DNA from: Streptomyces ferrugineus
GTDB lineage: Bacteria > Actinomycetota > Actinomycetes > Streptomycetales > Streptomycetaceae
DNA: 64,000 nt
Assembly (NCBI RefSeq): GCF_015160855.1
Contig: NZ_CP063373.1
Location: 3,844,001-3,908,000, forward strand
Direction of reading: 5' to 3'
Within the stretch, counting starts at the first letter, position 1; each line of letters opens with the position of its first letter. The notes below the pieces were generated by a model. The model had not been told where the DNA came from, did not search any database, and saw nothing but the letters and a program-made list of their open reading frames with translations. This document shows, one piece after another, positions 8,830 through 17,006 of this stretch. The translations under genes and the position numbers were made by a program.

Positions 8830-9834
8830 CTAGCGCGTGCCCTTCGCGGCGAACTCGGCCACCGCGTCGACGTTGTCCTTGGTGATGAAGGCGGGCCCGG
8901 TCAGCACCGGAGCGGTGCCGCCGCCGCTGAAGTTGCCGTTGGTCTTGTACAGCCACAGCGAGTCGACCGCCAGGTAACCCTGCAGGTAGGGCTGCTGGTC
9001 GACGGCGAACTCGACCTTGCCGTCCTGCACTGCCGTCACCAGTTCCTTGTTGAGGTCGAACGTCGCCACCTTGGCCTTGCTGCCCGCGTCGGACACCGAC
9101 TGCACGGCGGTCAGCGCGAACGGGGCGCCGAGCGTGACCACCTGGTCGATGGAGGAGTCCTGCTGGAGCTTGGCGGTGATCGTCGACTTCACCGACGGCA
9201 TGTCGGTGCCGTTGACGTACAGGATGTCGGTCTTGCCCTTGAACCCCTTCTTCAGACCGGCGCAGCGGGCCTCCAGCGCCACATGGCCCTGCTCCTGGAT
9301 GACACAGACGGCGTGCTTGGCACCCGTCTCGTTGAGCCGCTCACCGAAGGCGTTGCCGGCGATGTTCTCGTCCTGGCCGAAGTACTCGAGCATGCCGAGT
9401 TCCTTCCAGTCGTCCAGGCCGGAGTTGAAGCCGACGACCGGGATGCCGGCCGCCGTGGCCTTGGCCACCACGGCCTTCATGGCGCTCGGCTTGGCCGCGG
9501 TCAGGGCGATGCCGTCGACCTTCTGGTCGATGGCGTTCTGCACCAGGTTGGCCTGGTTGCCGGCGCTCGGGTCGCTGGAGTAGACGAGCTTGACGTTGTC
9601 CTTGGCCGCGGCGGCCTCGGCGCCCTTGCGGATCAGGTCCCAGAAGGTGTCGCCGGGGGCCGCGTGGGTGATCATGGCCACGGTCATCCGAGGAGTGTTG
9701 GCCTTGCCCGCCGAGGCGTCCGCCGAGCCCTCCTCGGACTCCTTGCCGCCGGAGCTGCTGGAGCATCCTGCGGCGAACAGGGTGGCGGCCAGGGCGGCGG
9801 CCGTCAGAGTGGCGGCTCGGTGGTGTCTGCGCAT
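8830..9834 (-). CDS. Sugar ABC transporter substrate-binding lipoprotein (periplasmic-binding 4 type), orphan
   Basis: This 334-residue protein starts MRRHHRAATLTAAAL; the ATG at 9834 is preferred over an in-frame upstream start because it opens directly into a signal peptide. A lipobox-like LFAAGC with Ser/Gly-rich linker follows, so the mature protein should be anchored to the outer face of the membrane. The rest has the ribose/xylose-binding pattern, for example DTFWDLIRKGAEAAAAKDNVK, AIDQKVDGIALTAAK and FDLNKELVTAV. No ATPase or permease gene is adjacent, so it must work with components encoded elsewhere. The LacI-type operator at 9926-9943 lies about 90 bp upstream, tying it to the neighbouring catabolic operon. 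Confidence 0.88.
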   Translation of the reverse strand: MRRHHRAATLTAAALAATLFAAGCSSSSGGKESEEGSADASAGKANTPRMTVAMITHAAPGDTFWDLIRKGAEAAAAKDNVKLVYSSDPSAGNQANLVQNAIDQKVDGIALTAAKPSAMKAVVAKATAAGIPVVGFNSGLDDWKELGMLEYFGQDENIAGNAFGERLNETGAKHAVCVIQEQGHVALEARCAGLKKGFKGKTDILYVNGTDMPSVKSTITAKLQQDSSIDQVVTLGAPFALTAVQSVSDAGSKAKVATFDLNKELVTAVQDGKVEFAVDQQPYLQGYLAVDSLWLYKTNGNFSGGGTAPVLTGPAFITKDNVDAVAEFAAKGTR

Positions 9835-9925
9835 GTCCCATGCACCTCGCTGTGCTAGTAGGGGCGGGTTCTCAGGTGGGGGGAGGTTCACGGGTACCGC
9901 CCGTTGGATATCGACTGGAGCGCTG

Positions 9926-9943
9926 CACTAGCGCGCTCTAGTG
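9926..9943. promoter_or_regulatory. Probable LacI-family operator, copy 2
   Basis: CACTAGCGCGCTCTAGTG contains the same 17 bases as the site at 7611-7627. It lies upstream of the sugar-binding lipoprotein gene (start 9834). Exact conservation between two unrelated promoters, next to a LacI gene, is the main evidence. Confidence 0.75.
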
Positions 9944-10115
9944 GCAGGTACTATGCGGCTGTCCGCAGATGATGTCAATGGCTTTGTCAGGACGTATCGA
10001 CAAAGGAGATGCGGCAGGGGGCGTCACGGGGTGCGGACGGCCCGCCGGCCAGGGGCGACGCGCGACCACCCCGCCTCGAAAAAGACGGGGTGGTGACGTC
10101 CGGGCGGGTGACTGC

Positions 10116-11528
10116 TCAGGCGGGCCGTATCGCGCTGTGGATCGCCGACTCGCCGGCGTAGTGGATCGACTCCTCGCGGATGATCGCACCCGGTCCCGGG
10201 GCGTGGATCATCATGCCGTTGCCGGAGTAGATCCCGACGTGTCCGACGTGGAAGAGCACCAGGTCACCGGGCTCCAGGTAGGCCAGGGCGACCCCCCGTC
10301 CCGCCGACGCCTGCTCCTGGGCGGTGCGGGGCAGCGTGATGCCGGCGGCCTTCCAGGCGGCCTGGGTGAGGCCGGGGCCGTCGAACGCCTCCGGGCCGGT
10401 CGTGCCCCAGACACAGGGCTTGCCCAGCTGTGCACGAGCGAACTCCAGGGCGCGGACGGCCCGGGTGTCCTGCGATCCCGTGGAGGTGAGGGCGGTGCTC
10501 GGAGCCAGTGCTGCGCCCGGGTCCGGCGTCAGGCTCAGGACGGGAGCAGTGAGGGGGTCGGCGATCGGGGCCGGGGCGGGTGTCGGCCAGGCCGTCGCGC
10601 CGGGCGGGACCGTGGTGAGGTCGGCTGCCGACTGGGCCCGCAGTGCCTGCCACTGCTCCTCGGCCGACGGCTCGAGCCGGGCCGGTGCGGCACCCCAGGC
10701 GTCGGCGGCGGGCAGGGCGGCGGGCGCCGTGAGCGGATCCGCCGTGAGCGGATCGCTCTGTCGCGTGGCGTACAGGGACAGCAGTTCGCGGGCCAGGTCC
10801 AGCTTGCGCTGGTTCTGCTCCTTGGTCGCCCGCAGCCCGGACCGCTGCTGGAGGTCGGCCGCCGCCGGTTCGGTGGCCGGGGCGGCCGAGGGGGGCAGGG
10901 CGGGGATCGCCGGCATGACCTGGGTGGCCTGAGCGTCGGCCTCCGGAGCGGCCGGCAGGGCGGCGAGCGGGTCGGCGGGCAGCTCCGCCAGGGGATCCGT
11001 GCCGGTGGTCGGTGCGGCCGTCAGCTCCAGTGGCGCGCGACCGGAGGCCCCCAGCGCCAGGTCGGTGCCGTCCGCCGGCCGCGCGGGCCTCGACTGGGCG
11101 GGACGGTCCGGCATTCTGTCGCTCGGCAGCACCGCCGGGACGATCGGACCCAGATTCGCGCGCGCACGGTCGAACCACTGCCGGGCGACGCTGTCGAGGG
11201 AGCGGTCGCCGCGCCGGCTGTCCGCCTCCCGGGGCGGGGCGGCGGGTGCGCGTCCGGCGTCGGCCGATGGGGCGGCGCGCCCCGGCGGTCCCGCCGACGA
11301 CGCACGGGTGGCGTTGAAGGTTCCCGAGTCGGTCTCGGCCCGGTCGTAGAGAGCGGCGACTCGTCGGCTGACCTCCTCGCGGCTCGGTGACTCGTCCGCG
11401 AGGGAGGGGGTGGCGCCCGCCGTCTGGCCGAGCAGGGCCACCGAGGTGAGGGCCGCCGACGCGAGTGCGGAGTTGCGCATGCCGGGCAGGCTGAGAGCCC
11501 CCGGCCGCGCGGTGCCTTCCGGCGCCAT
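10116..11528 (-). CDS. Secreted NlpC/P60-like protein with altered active site
   Basis: This is a 470-residue protein. The N-terminus includes a likely signal peptide (MRNSALASAALTSVALL, about residues 17-40). Residues about 45-340 are Ala/Pro/Asp-rich with no clear fold. The C-terminal 120 residues form an NlpC/P60 domain: ALEFARAQLGKPCVWG, then LEPGDLVLF and HVGIYSGNGMMIHAPGPG with the expected histidines. In active enzymes the cysteine lies in FDCSGL. Here the motif reads FDGPGL (Gly384, Pro385), so the nucleophile is missing, and the usual Tyr of YVWG is Cys. It may be an inactive cell-wall-binding or regulatory homologue. Sequence at 10374-10382 (GTC, GCC, GGG on the plus strand) confirms the reading. 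AAGGAG precedes the start, behind a c-di-AMP riboswitch. Confidence 0.85.
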   Translation of the reverse strand: MAPEGTARPGALSLPGMRNSALASAALTSVALLGQTAGATPSLADESPSREEVSRRVAALYDRAETDSGTFNATRASSAGPPGRAAPSADAGRAPAAPPREADSRRGDRSLDSVARQWFDRARANLGPIVPAVLPSDRMPDRPAQSRPARPADGTDLALGASGRAPLELTAAPTTGTDPLAELPADPLAALPAAPEADAQATQVMPAIPALPPSAAPATEPAAADLQQRSGLRATKEQNQRKLDLARELLSLYATRQSDPLTADPLTAPAALPAADAWGAAPARLEPSAEEQWQALRAQSAADLTTVPPGATAWPTPAPAPIADPLTAPVLSLTPDPGAALAPSTALTSTGSQDTRAVRALEFARAQLGKPCVWGTTGPEAFDGPGLTQAAWKAAGITLPRTAQEQASAGRGVALAYLEPGDLVLFHVGHVGIYSGNGMMIHAPGPGAIIREESIHYAGESAIHSAIRPA

Positions 11529-11549
11529 GGGCGACGTACTCCTTCCGTA

Positions 11550-11703
11550 CTCCGCCTACCGAGTTAGCTGACGGGTTCGGGCGGTCGGTCCGGAAGGTGT
11601 GCCCTACGGCCCTTGCCCCGAAAGGCGGTCGGGCCGATTCACCCCAAGTTCGGTTGGGTCCCCGGCTCCGGTGAACCTCGATGGCGCACCGGACTCGGCG
11701 GAG
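11550..11703 (-). ncRNA. Cyclic di-AMP riboswitch (ydaO/yuaA class)
   Basis: Read on the minus strand, this leader contains the class hallmarks in order: CCGGGGACCCAACC, GGGGTGAATC, and then CGCCCGAACCCGTCAGCTAA followed by CTCGGTAGGCGG. The first helix is visible: CTCCGCC at the 5' end (11697-11703) pairs with GGCGGAG at the 3' end (11550-11556). It ends about 20 nt before the start of the NlpC/P60-like gene. In actinobacteria this class typically controls cell-wall hydrolase and resuscitation-factor genes and lowers expression when c-di-AMP is high. Confidence 0.9.
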
Positions 11704-11852
11704 GCCGCGCGTCCCGACGGGGTTCGCCGGAGGTCGTCGTGCGGCCTGATCCGTAACCTAGCCAACTTGTGCGCCTGCCGTGAAGGTTGAGGCGTTAAAT
11801 GTCCGATACGTTTTTGTGACCTTCGACGCTTGGAGGGGAATGGCCGCCCGCT

Positions 11853-12920
11853 TCACTTCGCGGTGCTTCGGCGCCGCCACGCTTCGTAGTGATCCAGGAT
11901 CGTCTGCTCGATCGGGCGGTAGCTGATGCCCAGTTCGCCGATGCTGCGGCTGTTGTCCACTCGGAACCGGATGCCGAGGTGTTTGCGGATGTGATCCTGC
12001 GTCAGTCCGAAGGCGGGGCCGAGGACGCGAACCGGCCAGTGCGGGAGTGCGGTGCGCGGGAGGCGGAGGTCGCGCGGGTGGCGGGTGCGCAGGATGCGGG
12101 ACATCTCGTGGAACGACGTCATGGTCTCGGCGGCCACGATGTAGCGGCCCTTGGCGTCCGGGTTCTCGGCCGCCGCGATGTGCGCGTCGGCCACGTCGCG
12201 CACGTCCACCGTGGTGAAGCTGAAGTCCGGGGCGCCGTAGAAGAAGTAGCCCCTGAACAGCTCCTGGAGCAGGAACAGGCTGCCGGACTCGGAGGCGGGA
12301 GTGAGGGACGGCCCCAGGATCAGGCCGGGGTTGACCGACACCATGCGCCAGCGTCCCTGGGCGGCCTCCGCCTCCCATGCCGCGCGTTCGGCGACCGTCT
12401 TCGCGTAGTGGTACGGGTTGTTCTCCACCGTGCTGGTGGTGTTGAAGTACCGCTCCGAGAGCACCTGGTCGTCCATGTCCAGGACGTCCGCGTAGTCGCC
12501 GAAGATCGCGCCCACGGTGGAGGTGAACACGAGCCTGTCCACCGTGGGCGTCCGCTCGATGGCCGCCAGCACATTGCGGGTGCCGTGCAGGGCCGGCTCG
12601 ACCATCTCCCGGCGGCCGTCCTTGATCTTCTCCGGCATACGGAACGGCGAGGCCACATGGAACACCGTCCGGCATCCGGCCATCGCCTCGTCGAAGGAGC
12701 CCTCGGACAGCAGGTCCGCCTCGAACAGCGACAGTTGACCGGGGTGTGCCTCCTGCATCTCCCGCAGCGGCCGCAGCTTCGCCGTGGCGGCCGTGTCGCG
12801 CACCGTGGCGTGGACCCGGTGGCCGCGCTCCAGGAGCCGCCTGACCAGATGACTGCCGACGAAGCCGCTGCCGCCGGTCACCAGCACGGCCGCCGAACCG
12901 TCCGAGCCCACGCCCCTCAC
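11853..12920 (-). CDS. NAD-dependent epimerase/dehydratase (extended SDR, dihydroflavonol reductase-like)
   Basis: This 355-residue extended short-chain dehydrogenase has the cofactor loop VLVTGGSGFVGSHLVRR (about residues 12-28) and an Arg-containing VHATVRD typical of NADP-binding DFR-like enzymes. LVFTSTVGAIFGD carries the catalytic Ser/Thr strand, and YHYAKTVAE the YxxxK pair. Such proteins reduce or epimerise aldehydes, ketones or sugar nucleotides; the substrate cannot be read. The start is either GTG 12920 or GTG 12911, which has GAGGGG closer by. The gene follows gudD on the same strand after about 40 bp, so some read-through from the glucarate operon is possible. The stretch 11704-11852 holds no gene. 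Confidence 0.85.
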   Translation of the reverse strand: MRGVGSDGSAAVLVTGGSGFVGSHLVRRLLERGHRVHATVRDTAATAKLRPLREMQEAHPGQLSLFEADLLSEGSFDEAMAGCRTVFHVASPFRMPEKIKDGRREMVEPALHGTRNVLAAIERTPTVDRLVFTSTVGAIFGDYADVLDMDDQVLSERYFNTTSTVENNPYHYAKTVAERAAWEAEAAQGRWRMVSVNPGLILGPSLTPASESGSLFLLQELFRGYFFYGAPDFSFTTVDVRDVADAHIAAAENPDAKGRYIVAAETMTSFHEMSRILRTRHPRDLRLPRTALPHWPVRVLGPAFGLTQDHIRKHLGIRFRVDNSRSIGELGISYRPIEQTILDHYEAWRRRSTAK

Positions 12921-12961
12921 CCCTCACATCGTGCGGTCGGGGGTCACCCTATGGCGCCGTG

Positions 12962-14221
12962 TCACCAGCGCGGGAGCCGCGGCTCGTACTCCGGGTGGAT
13001 CCGCCGCATGTAGCCCGTGTCGTCGCGGGAGCGCACCCCCGACTCGACGTACAGCCGGTGCAGCCGGTCGAGGGCGTCGTGGTCGAGTTCGACACCGAGC
13101 CCCGGGCCGGTGGGTACCTCGACCGCACCGTCGCGCAGTTCGAGGGCGCCGGGGGCGATCACGTCGTCGGCCGAGTTCCACGGGTAGTGGGTGTCGCAGG
13201 AGTGGTCGAGGTTGGGGATGGCCGCCGCCACATGGGTCATCGCGGCGAGGCTGATGCCCAGGTGCGAGTTGGAGTGCATCGACAGCGCGATGCCGAACGC
13301 CTCGCAGACCGCCGCCAGTTCACGGGTGCGGCGCAGCCCGCCCCAGTAGTGGTGGTCGGTGAGCAGCACCTGGATCGCCTGCTGCTCGATCGCCGGCTTC
13401 AGATGCTCCCAGGCGATCACGCACATGTTGGTGGCGAGGGGAAGCGGCGAGCCCTTCGCCACCTCGGCCATGCCGGGGATGGTCGCGGTCGGGTCCTCCA
13501 GGTACTCCAGCACGCCGTCCAGCTCGCGGGCGACGTACCCCGAAGTCTCCACCGTCCAGGCCGTGTTGGGGTCCAGTCGCAGCGGCTGCCCGGGGAACGC
13601 CTCCGCCAGTGCCCGGATCGCCGCGATCTCCTCGTCGGGCGGGAAGACACCGCCCTTGAGCTTGAACGAACGGAAGCCGTAGCGCTGTTGCATCAGCCGG
13701 GCCTGCTCCACGATCCCGGCGGCATCCAGCGCCTCGCCCCAGTCGTCGCCGACCGCCGGGCGGCCGTCGAGCGCCGGGTGCCGCGCCCACTTGTAGAAGA
13801 GGTACGCCGCGAAGGGCACCGAGTCCCGGACCCTCCCGCCCAGCAGATCGCTGACCGGGCGGCCGAGCAGCCTGCCCTGGGCGTCGAGGCAGGCGACCTC
13901 CACCGCCGAGGTCGTCCAGCCGCGTTCGTGGGAGCTGGGCACGGTCGGGAGCAGGGCGGCGTCGATGGCCGTCGCGATGGCCGTCGTGTCGAAGGCGTCC
14001 ATGCCGACGACCGCCTTCGCCGCTGCCTGAAGTCGCTCCAGACGGGCGGTGCCGCCCGGGGACTCGCCGAGGCCCACCGTGCCGTCCTCCAGGACGAGTT
14101 GGAGGACGATGCGCAGGGCCAGCGGCTCGTGGACGCCGCCCGAGTTGAGCAGGGGCGGGTCGCGGAAGGCGATCGGCGTGATGATCAGCTCGCGGATGCG
14201 GGTGCCGAGGGCGGTGCTCAT
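12962..14221 (-). CDS. gudD: D-glucarate dehydratase (enolase superfamily)
   Basis: This 419-residue enolase-superfamily enzyme would convert D-glucarate to 5-keto-4-deoxy-D-glucarate. The N-terminal capping domain begins RIRELIITPIAFRDPPLLNSGGVH, as in glucarate dehydratases. The barrel carries the K-x-K base pair in FKLKGG (Lys187 and Lys189), the metal ligands in LDPNTAW and following strands, and HSNSHLGISLA with the catalytic His segment. Its ATG overlaps the stop of kdgD by 4 bp (14218-14221), so the two are translationally coupled. It is the last core gene of a glucarate uptake and catabolism operon. Confidence 0.92.
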   Translation of the reverse strand: MSTALGTRIRELIITPIAFRDPPLLNSGGVHEPLALRIVLQLVLEDGTVGLGESPGGTARLERLQAAAKAVVGMDAFDTTAIATAIDAALLPTVPSSHERGWTTSAVEVACLDAQGRLLGRPVSDLLGGRVRDSVPFAAYLFYKWARHPALDGRPAVGDDWGEALDAAGIVEQARLMQQRYGFRSFKLKGGVFPPDEEIAAIRALAEAFPGQPLRLDPNTAWTVETSGYVARELDGVLEYLEDPTATIPGMAEVAKGSPLPLATNMCVIAWEHLKPAIEQQAIQVLLTDHHYWGGLRRTRELAAVCEAFGIALSMHSNSHLGISLAAMTHVAAAIPNLDHSCDTHYPWNSADDVIAPGALELRDGAVEVPTGPGLGVELDHDALDRLHRLYVESGVRSRDDTGYMRRIHPEYEPRLPRW

Positions 14222-15126
14222 GCGCGGACCGCCTCCAGACCGCGGTCGACGAGTTCGGCGAGCCGGGCGACATGCTCCGGCGTGGGGTCGAGCAGCGGTG
14301 CCCGTACGCCGCCGACGTCGAGGCCGCGCAGGGTCACGCCGGCCTTGACGAGCGCCACGGCGTATCCCGGGACCTCGTCGCGGAGGGCGACGAGGGGGCC
14401 GTAGAACTCGTCGAGGAGGGTCGTCACCAACTCCTCGTCACCCTTGGCCAGCGCCTGGTGGAAGGCGAGCGCGATCTCCGGCGCGAAGGCGAACACGGCC
14501 GAGGAGTACAGGTCGACGCCGATGCCCCGGTAGGCGGGCGCGGTCATCTCGGCGGTGGGCAGCCCGTTGAAGAACTGGAAGTCCGCACCGCCGGGTACCG
14601 CGCGCACGGCACGCACGACGCGGTGCATCAGCTCGATGTCGCCGATGCCGTCCTTGAGGCCGACGACCCCGGGCAGCGCGGCGATCTCGGCCGCCGTCGA
14701 CTCGGTGAGGCGGGCGCTGCCCCGCTGGTAGAAGATCACCGGCAGATCGGTCGCGGCGGTGACCTCCTCCACGTACCGCACCAGGCCCCGCTGCGGCGCC
14801 GTCACCAGGTACGGCGGCAGCAGCAGAAGGCCGTCGGCGCCGGCGCGCGCGACCCGGGCGGCCTGGTCCCGGGCGACCGGCGGCGGGCCGCCCGCCGCGG
14901 CCAGGACGGGCACCCGCCCGGCGGTCGTCTCGACCGCGACCCGCGTGGCCCGCTCGATCTCCTCGGGCGTCAGCGCGTGGAACTCGCCGGTGCCGCAGGC
15001 GACGAACACCCCGCCGGCGCCCGCGGCCACCCCGGACTCGATGTGCTGAGCGAGCCGTTCCGTGTCCAGCGAGCCGTCCGCGGTGAACGGCGTGACCGGG
15101 AAGAACAGCACTCCTTGGAACTTCAT
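14218..15126 (-). CDS. kdgD: 5-dehydro-4-deoxyglucarate dehydratase (DHDPS family)
   Basis: This 302-residue class I aldolase-fold enzyme removes water and CO2 from 5-keto-4-deoxyglucarate to give 2-oxoglutarate semialdehyde. It opens FQGVLFFPVTPFTADGSLD, has the carboxylate-binding GTGEFHALTPEE, the catalytic Tyr region VIFYQRG and the Schiff-base Lys158 in GLKDGIGD. Length and motifs are as in the family. GAGGGAG lies just before the ATG. Coupling to gudD downstream and proximity to the transporter genes upstream give a complete uptake-to-semialdehyde route. The semialdehyde dehydrogenase needed to reach 2-oxoglutarate is not in the window. Confidence 0.92.
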   Translation of the reverse strand: MKFQGVLFFPVTPFTADGSLDTERLAQHIESGVAAGAGGVFVACGTGEFHALTPEEIERATRVAVETTAGRVPVLAAAGGPPPVARDQAARVARAGADGLLLLPPYLVTAPQRGLVRYVEEVTAATDLPVIFYQRGSARLTESTAAEIAALPGVVGLKDGIGDIELMHRVVRAVRAVPGGADFQFFNGLPTAEMTAPAYRGIGVDLYSSAVFAFAPEIALAFHQALAKGDEELVTTLLDEFYGPLVALRDEVPGYAVALVKAGVTLRGLDVGGVRAPLLDPTPEHVARLAELVDRGLEAVRA

Positions 15127-15150
15127 TTCTCCCTCGTAACTACGGTGGGG

Positions 15151-16095
15151 TCAGCCCTTGGTGGCCCCGGCGGCGATGCCGGTGACCAGCGAGCGCTGGA
15201 GGAGCAGATAGACGATCAGGCTGGGGAGCAGGGCGATGACCGCACCGGCCAGCACCACCCCGGAGCCGACCTCGGGGTCGGTGCGCAGGATGGACAGGGC
15301 GACGGTGACCGTGTAGTCGGTGGGGTCCTTGGAGGCGATCAGGGGCAGCAGGTACTGGTCCCAGATCATGATGAAGCCGAGGACGCCGGCCACGCCGAGC
15401 GCGGGCCCGCACAGCGGCAGGACGATCTGCCACAGCATCCTCAGCTCCCCGACGCCGTCGAGCCGGGCGGCCTCCTCGATCTCGTCGGGGACGTCCCGCA
15501 TGAACTCGGTCAGCATCATCACCGAGAAGCCCCAGGCGCCCAGCGGCAGGATGACGCCCCACACCGTGCCCTTGAGGTCCAGGTGGACCACCGGGACATC
15601 GCCGAGGACCAGCGACAGCGGGATCGCGATGACCTCCTCGGGGAGCATCATCGTCAGCATGAACAGGGTCAGGACCAGCGCCTGGCCGCGGAACCGGTGC
15701 CGGGCCAGCGCGTAGGCGGCGAGCGTGCACACCACGAGCTGGAGCAGCAGTCCGCCGCCCGCGATGACGAGCGAGTTGGTGAAGTAGTCCCAGATGCCGC
15801 GCTCGCCGGCCACCTTGAAGTTCAGCAGGGTGCTGTCGTGCGGCAGGAACGACAGCGAGGAGCCGCCGGCGTTGGTCGTGAACGCTCCCGAGAGGATCGT
15901 CAGGAAGGGCGCCGCGAAGACGCCGAGCGCGATCAGACAGAGCAGGATCCGGAAGGTCCAGGCGGGCCCCGGCCGGTCGCTCCAGCCGAGGGCGGTGTCG
16001 AAGCGGGCCGGGGTGGTGCGCCGCGGCCGGGCGCCGGGCCGGGCCGGGGAGCCGGGGGCCGTGGGCCGGACGGGGTCGATGACGGGGGCGCTCAT
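15151..16095 (-). CDS. Carbohydrate ABC transporter permease (MalG type)
   Basis: This is a 314-residue permease with six predicted helices after a basic, proline-rich N-terminal tail of about 45 residues. The start ATG at 16095 overlaps the stop of the partner permease (ATGA, 16092-16095). The cytoplasmic coupling loop is visible as EFMRDVPDEIEEAARLDGVGELRMLWQIVLP, split by a membrane segment, which is the EAA motif of MalG-type proteins. It pairs with the MalF-type permease next to it and imports the ligand of the adjacent binding protein, most likely glucarate or a related aldarate. No ATPase gene is in the operon; Streptomyces often uses a shared MsiK-type ATPase. Confidence 0.9.
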   Translation of the reverse strand: MSAPVIDPVRPTAPGSPARPGARPRRTTPARFDTALGWSDRPGPAWTFRILLCLIALGVFAAPFLTILSGAFTTNAGGSSLSFLPHDSTLLNFKVAGERGIWDYFTNSLVIAGGGLLLQLVVCTLAAYALARHRFRGQALVLTLFMLTMMLPEEVIAIPLSLVLGDVPVVHLDLKGTVWGVILPLGAWGFSVMMLTEFMRDVPDEIEEAARLDGVGELRMLWQIVLPLCGPALGVAGVLGFIMIWDQYLLPLIASKDPTDYTVTVALSILRTDPEVGSGVVLAGAVIALLPSLIVYLLLQRSLVTGIAAGATKG

Positions 16096-17006
16096 CGCAC
16101 GTCTCCCCTCCTGCGGAAGTAGTTGACCGTGACGGTGAGCAGCAGCGTCACGCAGAGCAGCACGACGGAGGCCGCCGAGGCGCCGCCGATGTCGTTGCGG
16201 GTGAAGCCCAGGGTGTAGGCGCGGGTCATCCAGACCTCGGTGGATCCGGCCGGGCCGCCGCCGGTGAGGACGTAGACCTCGGTGAACACACGCAGTCCGC
16301 GGATCGCGGCGAGGGTCAGGACGATGCCCAGGGCGGGGCGGATCGCGGGAAGCGTCACGTACCGCAGCCGCTGCCACAGCGAGACGCCGTCCATCGCGGC
16401 GGCCTCGTACAGCGAGCGGTCCACGCCCGCCAGGCCGGCGAGGATGATCACCATGTTGTACGGGGCCCAGATCCAGATGCCCATGGCCATCGTCGAGTAC
16501 AGCGCGATGCCCGGGTTGTCGAGGAACTGGACGGGGCCGAGCCCGAGCAGGTGCAGGCCGCCGTTGAGGAGGCCGTCGGAGGTCGGGTAGTACAGCAGCC
16601 GCCACAGCTCGCCGACGACCGCCGTCGCGGTCACCGCGGGCAGGAACACGGCCGTGCGGATGATCTTCAGCGAGCGGGCCTGGCCCTCGAGCAGCAGCGC
16701 CAGGACGAAGCCGAGCAGGATGGCGCCGAGCGACTGTCCCATGCCGAGGATCAGGGTGTGCCCGATGGCGTCCTGGAAGCGGTGGTCGGTCAGGACGCGG
16801 GCGTAGTTGTCCAGGCCGATCCACTGGTCGCCCAGGAAGGGCCGTACGTCGAAGAAGCTGAGCCAGACGCCCTTGGCCATCGGCCAGAACTTGAAGACAA
16901 GCGCGAGCAGCAGCCCCGGCGCCAGGAAGAGCCAGGGGACGACGGCCTTCCTGCCGAGGACCCTGGAGGGCCTGCGCGTCGCGGGGGTGGTCACGGTAGC
17001 GGTCAT
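16092..17006 (-). CDS. Carbohydrate ABC transporter permease (MalF type)
   Basis: This 304-residue inner-membrane permease begins with a short cytoplasmic tail, then PWLFLAPGLLLALVFKFWP as the first helix. The EAA loop is recognisable in YEAAAMDGVSLWQRLRYVTLP. Its start overlaps the stop of the binding-protein gene by 4 bp (17003-17006) and its stop overlaps the start of the second permease, so all three are translationally coupled. Together they form the membrane channel for sugar acid uptake. Confidence 0.9.
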   Translation of the reverse strand: MTATVTTPATRRPSRVLGRKAVVPWLFLAPGLLLALVFKFWPMAKGVWLSFFDVRPFLGDQWIGLDNYARVLTDHRFQDAIGHTLILGMGQSLGAILLGFVLALLLEGQARSLKIIRTAVFLPAVTATAVVGELWRLLYYPTSDGLLNGGLHLLGLGPVQFLDNPGIALYSTMAMGIWIWAPYNMVIILAGLAGVDRSLYEAAAMDGVSLWQRLRYVTLPAIRPALGIVLTLAAIRGLRVFTEVYVLTGGGPAGSTEVWMTRAYTLGFTRNDIGGASAASVVLLCVTLLLTVTVNYFRRRGDVR

